A DNA stretch of 6,441 bases from an uncultured Treponema sp. GTDB lineage: Bacteria > Spirochaetota > Spirochaetia > Treponematales > Treponemataceae. The position numbers and the translations under genes are program-made. Shown one piece after another: positions 1-5,613 of the stretch (position 1 is its first letter; the number at the start of each line of letters is the position of its first letter). The stretch covers positions 1-6,441 of the forward strand of contig CAJPTT010000144.1 of the NCBI GenBank assembly GCA_905373565.1. Reading direction: 5' to 3'. Below the pieces are notes generated by a model. It ran no database searches. It was not told the origin of the DNA and was given only the letters and a program-made list of their open reading frames with translations.

Positions 1-2
1 GT

Positions 3-23
3 AAGGTTATTAAATAACTTTTT
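3..23 (+). terminator. Small AT-rich hairpin followed by a T-run, upstream of the operon
   Basis: Bases 3-10 pair with 14-21 around a 3-nt loop, giving 8 bp with one G-T pair, and the second arm runs into five T residues (19-23). This is the shape of a weak intrinsic terminator. It could close an upstream gene or partly attenuate transcription into the first gene here, whose start codon is only 19 nt further on. The stem is almost all A-T, so stability is low and the call is tentative. Confidence 0.25.
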
Positions 24-41
24 ACGTTAGAGAGGTGTTTT

Positions 42-1271
42 ATGTCAGATTTAAAGGAAGAAAAAAAAGACGTTAAAAAGATTATCAACGATCTTTTGGC
101 CGAGCAATATGCAAATGCTTTTAAAGCAAAAGAAGCTGGTATTCCCGTTGGATGGGCTACTTCCGTTTTTCCCCAAGAGCTGGCTGAAGCTTTCGACTTG
201 CCGCTGCTGTATCCGGAAAATCATGCTGCCGGCGTTGCGGCAAAAAAAGAGTCGCTTGAGCTTTGTAATCTTGCCGAGCGGGAAGGTTATTCGGTCGATC
301 TTTGTGCCTATGCAAGGACTAGTTTTGGGGTATTGATTAAAGGCGGATCAGATACTATCCCAATGCCGCAGCCGGATTTTCTTTGCTGTTGCAATAACAT
401 TTGTAATGAAGTTATTAAATGGTACGAGAATATAGCACGGGAGCTTGATATTCCGCTTATTATGATAGATACCACCTATAACTTTGACTATGAAGTTTCA
501 GATAGCAGGATTAAGTATCTGCGCGGGCAGTTTGAGGAGGCGATCAAGCAGTTTGAAAAGATTTCCGGTAAGCCGTTTGATCAAAAAAAGTTAGAAGAAG
601 TTATGAAAATATCGTCCAAAAACGGTAAGTTGTGGAAATATTCCATGAGCTTGCCGCAGGGGAATTTTCCTTCCCCTATGAACGGGTTTGATCTTTTTAA
701 CTACATGGCCGTCATTGTTTGTGCACGGGGGAAGAAAGAAACAACAGAGGCTTTTGAACTTTTAATCGAACACCTTGAAGACAACGCTGCCAAGGGTTTA
801 ACCTCATTTAGAGGTGAAGAAAAGTTCAGAATAATGATGGAAGGCATTCCTTGCTGGCCTTACATTGGTTATAAAATGAAGTCGCTTGCTAAAAAAGGCA
901 TCAATATGACCGGTAGTGTGTATCCCCATGCATGGGCTCTTATCTACGAAGAAAACGACCTTGATGGTATGGCGCGTGCCTACAGCTCGATGTTTAACAA
1001 CGTCAATATTGAAAAAATGGTTGATTACCGGGTTAACGCGCTTAAAGACGGTAACTGCGATGGTGCTTTGTATCACATGAATAGAAGCTGCAAGCTTATG
1101 AGTTTTATCCAGTATGAAATGGCTCGCAGGGTTGCAGAGAAAACCGATTTACCCTATGCAGGTTTTGACGGAGATCAAGCAGATCCCAGGAATTTTGCCG
1201 AATCTCAATTTGAAACGCGGGTGGAAGGTTTAGTTGAGGTTATGCAAGCAAGAAAAGATATGGGGAGGTAG
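42..1271 (+). CDS. hadB: (R)-2-hydroxyacyl-CoA dehydratase, alpha subunit (HadB/FldB-like)
   Basis: This is the alpha subunit of a 2-hydroxyglutaryl-CoA dehydratase family (HGD-D) enzyme. With the beta subunit it removes water from an (R)-2-hydroxyacyl-CoA to give a 2-enoyl-CoA, by a ketyl-radical mechanism started by a separate ATP-driven activator. At 409 residues it matches HadB (about 408). The family core is visible: GW at 37-38, YPENHAA at 57-63, a C75/C88 region ending CAYAR, the CCCNNIC stretch at 115-121, and RSCK at 348-351. C88, C117 and C350 are the likely ligands of the substrate-binding [4Fe-4S] cluster, so this site looks intact. No signal peptide or membrane segment is seen; the enzyme is cytoplasmic. 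The ATG at 42 is preceded by AGAGGTG (31-37) at good spacing. The next gene begins 7 nt after the stop, and its ribosome-binding site lies inside this gene's last codons, so the subunits are probably translationally coupled. Substrate (2-hydroxyisocaproyl-, phenyllactyl- or indolelactyl-CoA) cannot be decided from sequence; fldB is an equally fair name. Confidence 0.92.
   Translation: MSDLKEEKKDVKKIINDLLAEQYANAFKAKEAGIPVGWATSVFPQELAEAFDLPLLYPENHAAGVAAKKESLELCNLAEREGYSVDLCAYARTSFGVLIKGGSDTIPMPQPDFLCCCNNICNEVIKWYENIARELDIPLIMIDTTYNFDYEVSDSRIKYLRGQFEEAIKQFEKISGKPFDQKKLEEVMKISSKNGKLWKYSMSLPQGNFPSPMNGFDLFNYMAVIVCARGKKETTEAFELLIEHLEDNAAKGLTSFRGEEKFRIMMEGIPCWPYIGYKMKSLAKKGINMTGSVYPHAWALIYEENDLDGMARAYSSMFNNVNIEKMVDYRVNALKDGNCDGALYHMNRSCKLMSFIQYEMARRVAEKTDLPYAGFDGDQADPRNFAESQFETRVEGLVEVMQARKDMGR
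1262..1269 (+). promoter_or_regulatory. Ribosome-binding site that sets the hadC-like start
   Basis: GGGGAGGT lies 9 nt before the ATG at 1279 and overlaps the stop codon of the alpha-subunit gene by one base. The same frame stays open upstream to a TTG at 1234, but that codon has no comparable site and would add 15 residues that the family lacks. The overlap suggests coupled translation of the two subunits in equal amounts. Confidence 0.85.
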
Positions 1272-1278
1272 AGCTGAT

Positions 1279-2406
1279 ATGAACGTAAATGAGATACTTT
1301 CAAGATTAGAATATGCGGCGGACAATCCTAAGGCATTACTAAAAGAACATGTAGATGCAGGTGCGCAGGTTGTCGGCTGTTTTCCGGTATTTTGCCCCGA
1401 AGAAATAGTTATTGCAGCTGGAATGGTTCCCATGGGGATTTGGGGCGGAAACATTGAGCTTGCCAGGGCGAAGGAGTATTTTCCGGCTTTTGCCTGCTCA
1501 ATGGTACAGGCAATTCTTGAATATGGAATTAAAGGCTCGTACGCCGGTCTTTCGGCAGTTCTTATCCCTGCGATGAGTGATACGCTGATAACCCTTACGC
1601 AAAATTGGCGTGCTGCAGTCAAAGATATTCCTATGATAGGCTTTGTGTATCCCCAAAACAGAAAAATCGAAGCTGCCGTTGAATATCTAATAAGCGAATA
1701 CGAGCTTGTGCGATCCAAATTAGAAGAAATAAGCGGTAAAAAAGTTACCGAGGCGGATTTGATGCAGGCTATTGCCATCTGCAATGAGCACCGAAAGGTG
1801 ATGATGGACTTTGTTGAAATGGTTCCTCAGCATCTTAACACCTTTACCCCGAAAGTCAGAAGTGCCGTGCTAAAAAGCGGCTACTTTATGCGAAAAGAAG
1901 AGCACACAGTGTTGGTTCGGCAATTAGTTGAGCATTATACCGCACAGCCCGCAGAAGATTTTAAAGGCAAGAGGGTTTTGGCAACCGGAATCATACTGGA
2001 TGATAAAAGGGTTTTAGAAATATTTGAAAAAAACAATATTGCTATAGCCTATGACAACCTTGCCCACGGAACCGTGCAATTTGCAACGCTAGTGCCTGAA
2101 ACGGGAAAGAGTCAAATAGAGCGGCTTGCTCGATGGTGGCCTGAGGTACAAGCATGCAGCGTTGCCTATGATCCGGACAAAAAACGAGGAAGACTCATCG
2201 CTTCTGACGTTAAGCGTCTAGGACTTGATGGTGTTGTGTTTGCATTGCTGTCATTTTCCGATTATGAAGAGTACGACTATCCTATCTTCAAAAAAGACAT
2301 GGATGAGGCCGGCATTCCGCATCTGCTTTTTAGCGTAGAACAAGGTGCTGCAAGTATCGAGCAGCTTAGAACAAGAATCCAAACGTTCGCAGAAATTTTA
2401 GCATAG
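1279..2406 (+). CDS. hadC: (R)-2-hydroxyacyl-CoA dehydratase, beta subunit (HadC/FldC-like), two cluster-type cysteines replaced by serine
   Basis: This is the beta subunit of the dehydratase, HGD-D family, cytoplasmic, partner of the gene just upstream. At 375 residues it equals HadC in length. Family landmarks are GCFPVFCPEE (33-42), GIWGG (53-57), YFPAFACS (67-74), DTL and QNW (101-110), RKEEHT (205-210), YDPDKKRGR (297-305), EEYDYP (330-335) and a C-terminal TRIQTFAE. What is odd is its cysteine content. From memory of the family, three cysteines in FACS, CDTL and FCDPEE hold the beta [4Fe-4S] cluster. Here only the first (C73) remains. The second is Ser100 (codon AGT, 1576-1578) and the third is Ser327 (codon TCC, 2257-2259), each one base from a cysteine codon. 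The remaining cysteines are C34, C39, C168 and C293. The frame is intact and all other motifs are kept, so this is not simple decay. The ATG at 1279 is chosen for its strong ribosome-binding site and family length. The product may be a beta subunit with no cluster or an altered one. Confidence 0.9.
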   Translation: MNVNEILSRLEYAADNPKALLKEHVDAGAQVVGCFPVFCPEEIVIAAGMVPMGIWGGNIELARAKEYFPAFACSMVQAILEYGIKGSYAGLSAVLIPAMSDTLITLTQNWRAAVKDIPMIGFVYPQNRKIEAAVEYLISEYELVRSKLEEISGKKVTEADLMQAIAICNEHRKVMMDFVEMVPQHLNTFTPKVRSAVLKSGYFMRKEEHTVLVRQLVEHYTAQPAEDFKGKRVLATGIILDDKRVLEIFEKNNIAIAYDNLAHGTVQFATLVPETGKSQIERLARWWPEVQACSVAYDPDKKRGRLIASDVKRLGLDGVVFALLSFSDYEEYDYPIFKKDMDEAGIPHLLFSVEQGAASIEQLRTRIQTFAEILA

Positions 2407-2421
2407 GATTGGAGGTAAAAC

Positions 2422-3564
2422 ATGCTATTTAACAAACAGCAGGAGTTGGTTAGAAAATCGATTAGGGATTTTTGCCAGCGGGAATTGTACAATACTGATG
2501 TGGCCGAAAAAATGGATAGAGAAGGCCTTGAAATGCCGCAGACTTTACGGGATAAGCTCGCAAAGTATAAGTTTTTATCTCCTATTATACCAAGAGAATA
2601 CGGCGGTGCCGGTGTTGATTATGTATCTTATGCAATCATAATGGAAGAACTTTCACGCGCTGATGCTTCTTGCGGTACGTATTTAACAGCGGGGGCCTCG
2701 CTTGTTGCTTTACCGCTCATTAATTTTGGTACCCCCGAGCAAAAAGAAAAGTACCTTAGACCGCTTGCGGAAGGGAAAATGGTGGGCGCCTTTGGATTGA
2801 CTGAACCGGGCGCTGGCTCTGATGCAGGAAGCACCGCCACAACAGCCGTATTGACGGGAGATCACTATATCCTAAACGGAAGAAAGTGTTGGATTACCAA
2901 TGCACCGTTCTGTGATTTTGCGATAATTACCGCTGTTACCGAAAAGGGCAAGGGTACAAGAGGAATATCAACCTTTATTGTTGAGGCAAAGTGGGATGGT
3001 TTTTCTCGGGGTGCGCACGAAGACAAAATGGGCATTAGAGGAACAAAAACATCGGATTTGATCTTTGAAAATGTGAAAGTTCCAAAAGAAAATCTACTGG
3101 GAACAGAAGGGCAAGGATTTAAAGTGATGATGAATACCCTTGAATCCGGCAGAATAGGAGTCGCCGCCCAAGCGGTAGGGGTTGCGCAAAGTGCACTTGA
3201 TGAAGCAATTAAATATACCAAAGAGCGGGTTCAGTTTGGAAAAACACTTGCTTCATTTCAAAACACTCAGTTTACTGTCGCCGAGATGGCCACAAAAGTA
3301 GAAGCTGCACGGCTTTTAGTGTATCAGGCAGCTCAATTAAAGGATGCTCACCAAAGTCCTGCGCTTGCTTCTTCTATGGCAAAGTATTATGCCGCAGAAG
3401 TTGCAAACGAGGTCGCTTACAAAGCGTTGCAGTTGCATGGCGGATATGGGTTTGTGAAAGATTACCGAATAGAAAGGATTTTTAGAGATGCCCGTATCCT
3501 TCCCATCTATGAAGGAACATCACAAGTCCAGCAGATGGTCATTGCAGGAAATCTATATAAGTAG
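2422..3564 (+). CDS. acdB: Acyl-CoA dehydrogenase acting as enoyl-CoA reductase (AcdB-like)
   Basis: This is an FAD-dependent acyl-CoA dehydrogenase of 380 residues, the usual length for short/branched-chain members. In this context it should work in the reducing direction, turning the 2-enoyl-CoA from the dehydratase into the saturated acyl-CoA with electrons from EtfAB. The three family domains are present in order: an N-terminal helical domain (about 1-118), a middle beta domain with the flavin-contacting TEPGAGSDAG (127-136) and WITN (157-160), and a C-terminal helical domain (about 230-380). The last carries ERVQFGKTLASFQ (268-280), the FAD-contacting QLHGGYGF (337-344) and IYEGTSQVQ (362-370). 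Glu364 in the last motif is the expected catalytic base. GGAGGT (2411-2416) stands 5 nt before the ATG, and the gene starts 15 nt after the beta-subunit stop. Cytoplasmic, no membrane segment. Sequence alone does not separate isocaprenoyl-, cinnamoyl- or butyryl-CoA specificity; the acdB symbol rests on gene order. Confidence 0.92.
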   Translation: MLFNKQQELVRKSIRDFCQRELYNTDVAEKMDREGLEMPQTLRDKLAKYKFLSPIIPREYGGAGVDYVSYAIIMEELSRADASCGTYLTAGASLVALPLINFGTPEQKEKYLRPLAEGKMVGAFGLTEPGAGSDAGSTATTAVLTGDHYILNGRKCWITNAPFCDFAIITAVTEKGKGTRGISTFIVEAKWDGFSRGAHEDKMGIRGTKTSDLIFENVKVPKENLLGTEGQGFKVMMNTLESGRIGVAAQAVGVAQSALDEAIKYTKERVQFGKTLASFQNTQFTVAEMATKVEAARLLVYQAAQLKDAHQSPALASSMAKYYAAEVANEVAYKALQLHGGYGFVKDYRIERIFRDARILPIYEGTSQVQQMVIAGNLYK

Positions 3565-3568
3565 GGAT

Positions 3569-3573
3569 GGAGG
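3569..3573 (+). promoter_or_regulatory. Ribosome-binding site that sets the etfB start
   Basis: GGAGG lies 5 nt before the ATG at 3579. An in-frame ATG at 3567 overlaps this site and so cannot be served by it. Starting at 3579 gives the classic EtfB N-terminus MKIIVCVKQVPDT, so the shorter start is preferred. Confidence 0.88.
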
Positions 3574-3578
3574 AAAAA

Positions 3579-4364
3579 ATGAAGATAATTGTATGTGTAA
3601 AACAAGTTCCTGATACCACCGAGGTAAAAATAGACAAAGAGACAAACCGGCTTATACGTGATGGTGTTCCAAGTATTTTAAATCCTGACGACGCTCATGC
3701 CCTTCAGCAGGCCTTAGATATAAAGGAAGAATTCGGCGATGTGCAGGTATATGTTCTTACCATGGGACCTCCTCAAGCAGAATCAATGCTGCGAGAGTGC
3801 TTGGCTATGGGAGCAGATGAAGCATACCTTCTTACCGATAGAGCTTTTGGCGGATCTGACACATGGGCTACGTCAAACGCGCTTGCAGCAGGTATCAGAA
3901 AAATCGGCGAGTATGATTTGATTCTTGCTGGAAGACAGGCGATCGATGGGGATACTGCCCAAGTTGGGCCGCAAATTGCTGAAAAACTAGGACTACCACA
4001 GGTAACCTACGTTGAGGGTTTAAAAATTGACAGCAAAAAATTGATCGTTCAAAGACAGTTGGAAGACGGGTATGAAACAATCGAACTTCAAATGCCTGCT
4101 CTTTTAACCGCCGTTAAAGAATTAAATGAACCCGGCTATCTTTACGTTGATAAGATCTTTGATTGCTTTGATGCGAAAATACATACGCTAACCATTAATG
4201 ATGTTGCTATTTCGACGGACTCTGTTGGTTTGAAGGCCTCGCCGACAAGGGTTAAAAGGACATTTACCCCGCTCGTTAAATCTGAAGGAGAAATGCTCCA
4301 AGGAACAGAAAAAGAAATGGCAGCGAGGATTGTAAGTGAATTTAAACAAATGCACTTTATATAG
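3579..4364 (+). CDS. etfB: Electron transfer flavoprotein, beta subunit (bifurcating-type)
   Basis: EtfB pairs with EtfA to carry electrons to the acyl-CoA dehydrogenase encoded just upstream. At 261 residues it has the standard length. Diagnostic stretches are VCVKQVPDT (5-13), RDGVPSILNPDD (27-38), TMGPPQAE (61-68), DRAFGGSDTWATS (87-99) and GRQAIDGDTAQVGPQ (118-132). These last two look like the ETFs of anaerobes that bind a second FAD in EtfB and split NADH electrons between enoyl-CoA and ferredoxin. That assignment is from memory of the family and is an inference about function. The loop that docks onto the dehydrogenase is at about 174-197. It reads LNEPGY at 182-187, where LNEPRY is usual, so the arginine is glycine here. 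The start is the second of two nearby ATGs, chosen by its ribosome-binding site. The gene begins 14 nt after the dehydrogenase stop and ends 21 nt before etfA, within one operon. Confidence 0.95.
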   Translation: MKIIVCVKQVPDTTEVKIDKETNRLIRDGVPSILNPDDAHALQQALDIKEEFGDVQVYVLTMGPPQAESMLRECLAMGADEAYLLTDRAFGGSDTWATSNALAAGIRKIGEYDLILAGRQAIDGDTAQVGPQIAEKLGLPQVTYVEGLKIDSKKLIVQRQLEDGYETIELQMPALLTAVKELNEPGYLYVDKIFDCFDAKIHTLTINDVAISTDSVGLKASPTRVKRTFTPLVKSEGEMLQGTEKEMAARIVSEFKQMHFI

Positions 4365-4385
4365 AAGGTAATAGGAGTTCATAGT

Positions 4386-5399
4386 ATGGGAATACAAGAC
4401 ATCAGTAGTTATAAACATATTTGGGTCTATGCGGAACAGCGAAAGGGAAAACTGACCCCTGTTGTTATAGAGCTTTTAGGCGAAGGCAAAAAACTTGCCG
4501 CTGTAAAAGGTGTTAAACTGAATGCCATATTACTTGGCCACAACATCGGTGCGCTTGCAAAAGAGCTTATTGCATACGGGGCAGAAACCGTGTACTGCGC
4601 CGATGATCCGCTTTTGGAAAACTATACCACCGATGCATACACTAAGGTTATCGTTGATGCTGTTAACAGCATCAAGCCTGAAATAATGCTTATTGGAGCA
4701 ACCCACATCGGAAGAGATCTTGCACCACGAATGGCATCAAGATTAAACACCGGCTTAACAGCCGACTGCACTAAGCTTGAAATAGACGAAGAAGACGGTA
4801 AAATTCTGCAAACACGGCCTGCTTTCGGCGGCAACATAATGGCAACTATCATCTGCCCGGAAAACAGACCTCAAATGTCCACAGTACGGCCGGGAGTCAT
4901 GGATAAAGCCGAAAAAAACACTGCGAATAGCGGAGACATCGTTAATCTTGACATTAGTCTTTCTGCTTCCGACATTAGAACCAAGGTTCTTGAAGTTGTT
5001 AAATCGGTAGGAGAGCAAGTTTCGCTAACCGATGCCTCTATTATCGTAACGGGAGGAAAGGGCTTAGGAAGTCCTGATGGATTTAAGATTATTAAAACCT
5101 TAGCAGATACCTTGGGCGGGGTAGTCGGATCTTCGCGTGCTGCCGTTGATGCAGGATGGATTGACCGATCACATCAGGTAGGACAAACCGGCACCACGGT
5201 CAAGCCTAATCTGTACATTGCCTGCGGAGTATCCGGCGCCATCCAACATCTTGCAGGTATGAAGGAGTCCGATGTAATTGTCGCTATAAATTCCGATCCC
5301 GACGCTCCTATATTTAAGGTAGCCGATTATGGCATCGTAGCGGACTTATACAAAGTTATTCCGGAAATGCTTGAAGCAATTGCCGCAGTAAAAAAATAG
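4386..5399 (+). CDS. etfA: Electron transfer flavoprotein, alpha subunit
   Basis: EtfA carries the shuttling FAD that passes electrons from EtfB to the acyl-CoA dehydrogenase. At 337 residues it has a typical length. The N-terminal domain (about 1-200) holds IGATHIGRDLAPRMASRL (103-120) and TADC (125-128). The C-terminal FAD domain (about 215-337) holds GSPDGFKIIKTLAD (228-241), SSRAAVDAGW (249-258), HQVGQTG (263-269), ACGVSGAIQHLAG (279-291) and NSDPDAPIF (302-310). These are the standard flavin-contacting motifs. No ferredoxin-like N-terminal extension is present, unlike some bifurcating ETF fusions. AGGAG (4373-4377) lies 8 nt before the ATG. This is the last gene of the operon; an 18-bp hairpin follows 16 nt after the stop. 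Together with etfB and the dehydrogenase it forms the electron-supply half of the pathway, and any ferredoxin reduced could power the dehydratase activator expected elsewhere. Confidence 0.96.
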   Translation: MGIQDISSYKHIWVYAEQRKGKLTPVVIELLGEGKKLAAVKGVKLNAILLGHNIGALAKELIAYGAETVYCADDPLLENYTTDAYTKVIVDAVNSIKPEIMLIGATHIGRDLAPRMASRLNTGLTADCTKLEIDEEDGKILQTRPAFGGNIMATIICPENRPQMSTVRPGVMDKAEKNTANSGDIVNLDISLSASDIRTKVLEVVKSVGEQVSLTDASIIVTGGKGLGSPDGFKIIKTLADTLGGVVGSSRAAVDAGWIDRSHQVGQTGTTVKPNLYIACGVSGAIQHLAGMKESDVIVAINSDPDAPIFKVADYGIVADLYKVIPEMLEAIAAVKK

Positions 5400-5415
5400 T
5401 AGAACTTCAAACGAA

Positions 5416-5474
5416 AGGAATCGTTGATTAATTTAAATGCGAATTAATCAGCGATTCCTAACGGTGAGTTTTTT
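5416..5474 (+). terminator. Long hairpin after etfA, probable transcription terminator
   Basis: Bases 5416-5433 pair with 5442-5459 over 18 bp, all Watson-Crick except one G-T pair (5424 with 5451), around an 8-nt loop (5434-5441). It starts 16 nt after the etfA stop. A run of six T (5469-5474) follows, but 10 nt after the stem rather than directly. It may therefore be a non-classical intrinsic terminator, or a 3'-end stabilising structure. Its position at the end of the five-gene operon supports the first reading. Confidence 0.6.
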
Positions 5475-5613
5475 GCTCCCAAAACTACAGATCGACGCAG
5501 AAAGCTCAATAAATATGGCTTAAAAGTTATGGTATTTGATAAAGCAGGAGAAGACCGAAAAATGCAAAAAAGCTGCGGCTCCGGTCTTATCCAAGAAAAA
5601 GGAAACGAGTAGA
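5460..5613. other. Region without a convincing gene between the operon hairpin and the receptor
   Basis: About 150 nt separate the hairpin after etfA from the receptor start. On the + strand one frame is open for 54 codons (5448-5609, stop at 5610-5612), ending in residues KSCGSGLIQEKGNE. It has no start codon with a ribosome-binding site near its upstream end and I recognise no family. A second short frame (5437-5523, 28 residues) begins inside the hairpin loop, also without a ribosome-binding site. The stretch also holds a 7-bp inverted repeat (5551-5557 with 5582-5588). No clear sigma-70 or flagellar-sigma promoter is visible, although a promoter for the receptor should lie here if it is transcribed separately. 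Confidence 0.4.
5551..5588 (+). repeat. Inverted repeat in the leader of the receptor gene
   Basis: AAGACCG (5551-5557) and CGGTCTT (5582-5588) are perfect complements separated by 24 nt. Within that gap AGC (5571-5573) and GCT (5578-5580) could form a tiny inner stem. No T-run follows on the + strand, so it is not a terminator in that direction. It may be a leader-RNA fold or an operator half-site pair, or it may be chance. Confidence 0.3.

Noticed and set aside
1234..1278. Upstream TTG start for the hadC-like gene
   Set aside because: It would add 15 residues not in the family and has no ribosome-binding site, whereas the ATG at 1279 has a strong one and gives the expected 375 residues.
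1230..1784. 184-codon open frame on the minus strand
   Set aside because: It lies wholly across the well-supported dehydratase subunit genes, has no recognisable domain, and is best explained as a shadow of their codon use.
2865..3221. 118-codon minus-strand open frame
   Set aside because: It is antisense to the acyl-CoA dehydrogenase core, whose motifs are unmistakable in the + frame; there is no independent support.
3567..3578. Earlier ATG for etfB
   Set aside because: It overlaps the ribosome-binding site itself; the ATG at 3579 gives the standard EtfB N-terminus.
5437..5523. 28-residue open frame starting in the hairpin loop
   Set aside because: The start codon has no ribosome-binding site and would be in a structured RNA; no recognisable protein.
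5524..5613. N-terminal extension of the receptor frame upstream of the TTG codons
   Set aside because: The frame is open back to 5524, but the extension is lysine-rich and non-family-like and has no better start codon or ribosome-binding site.
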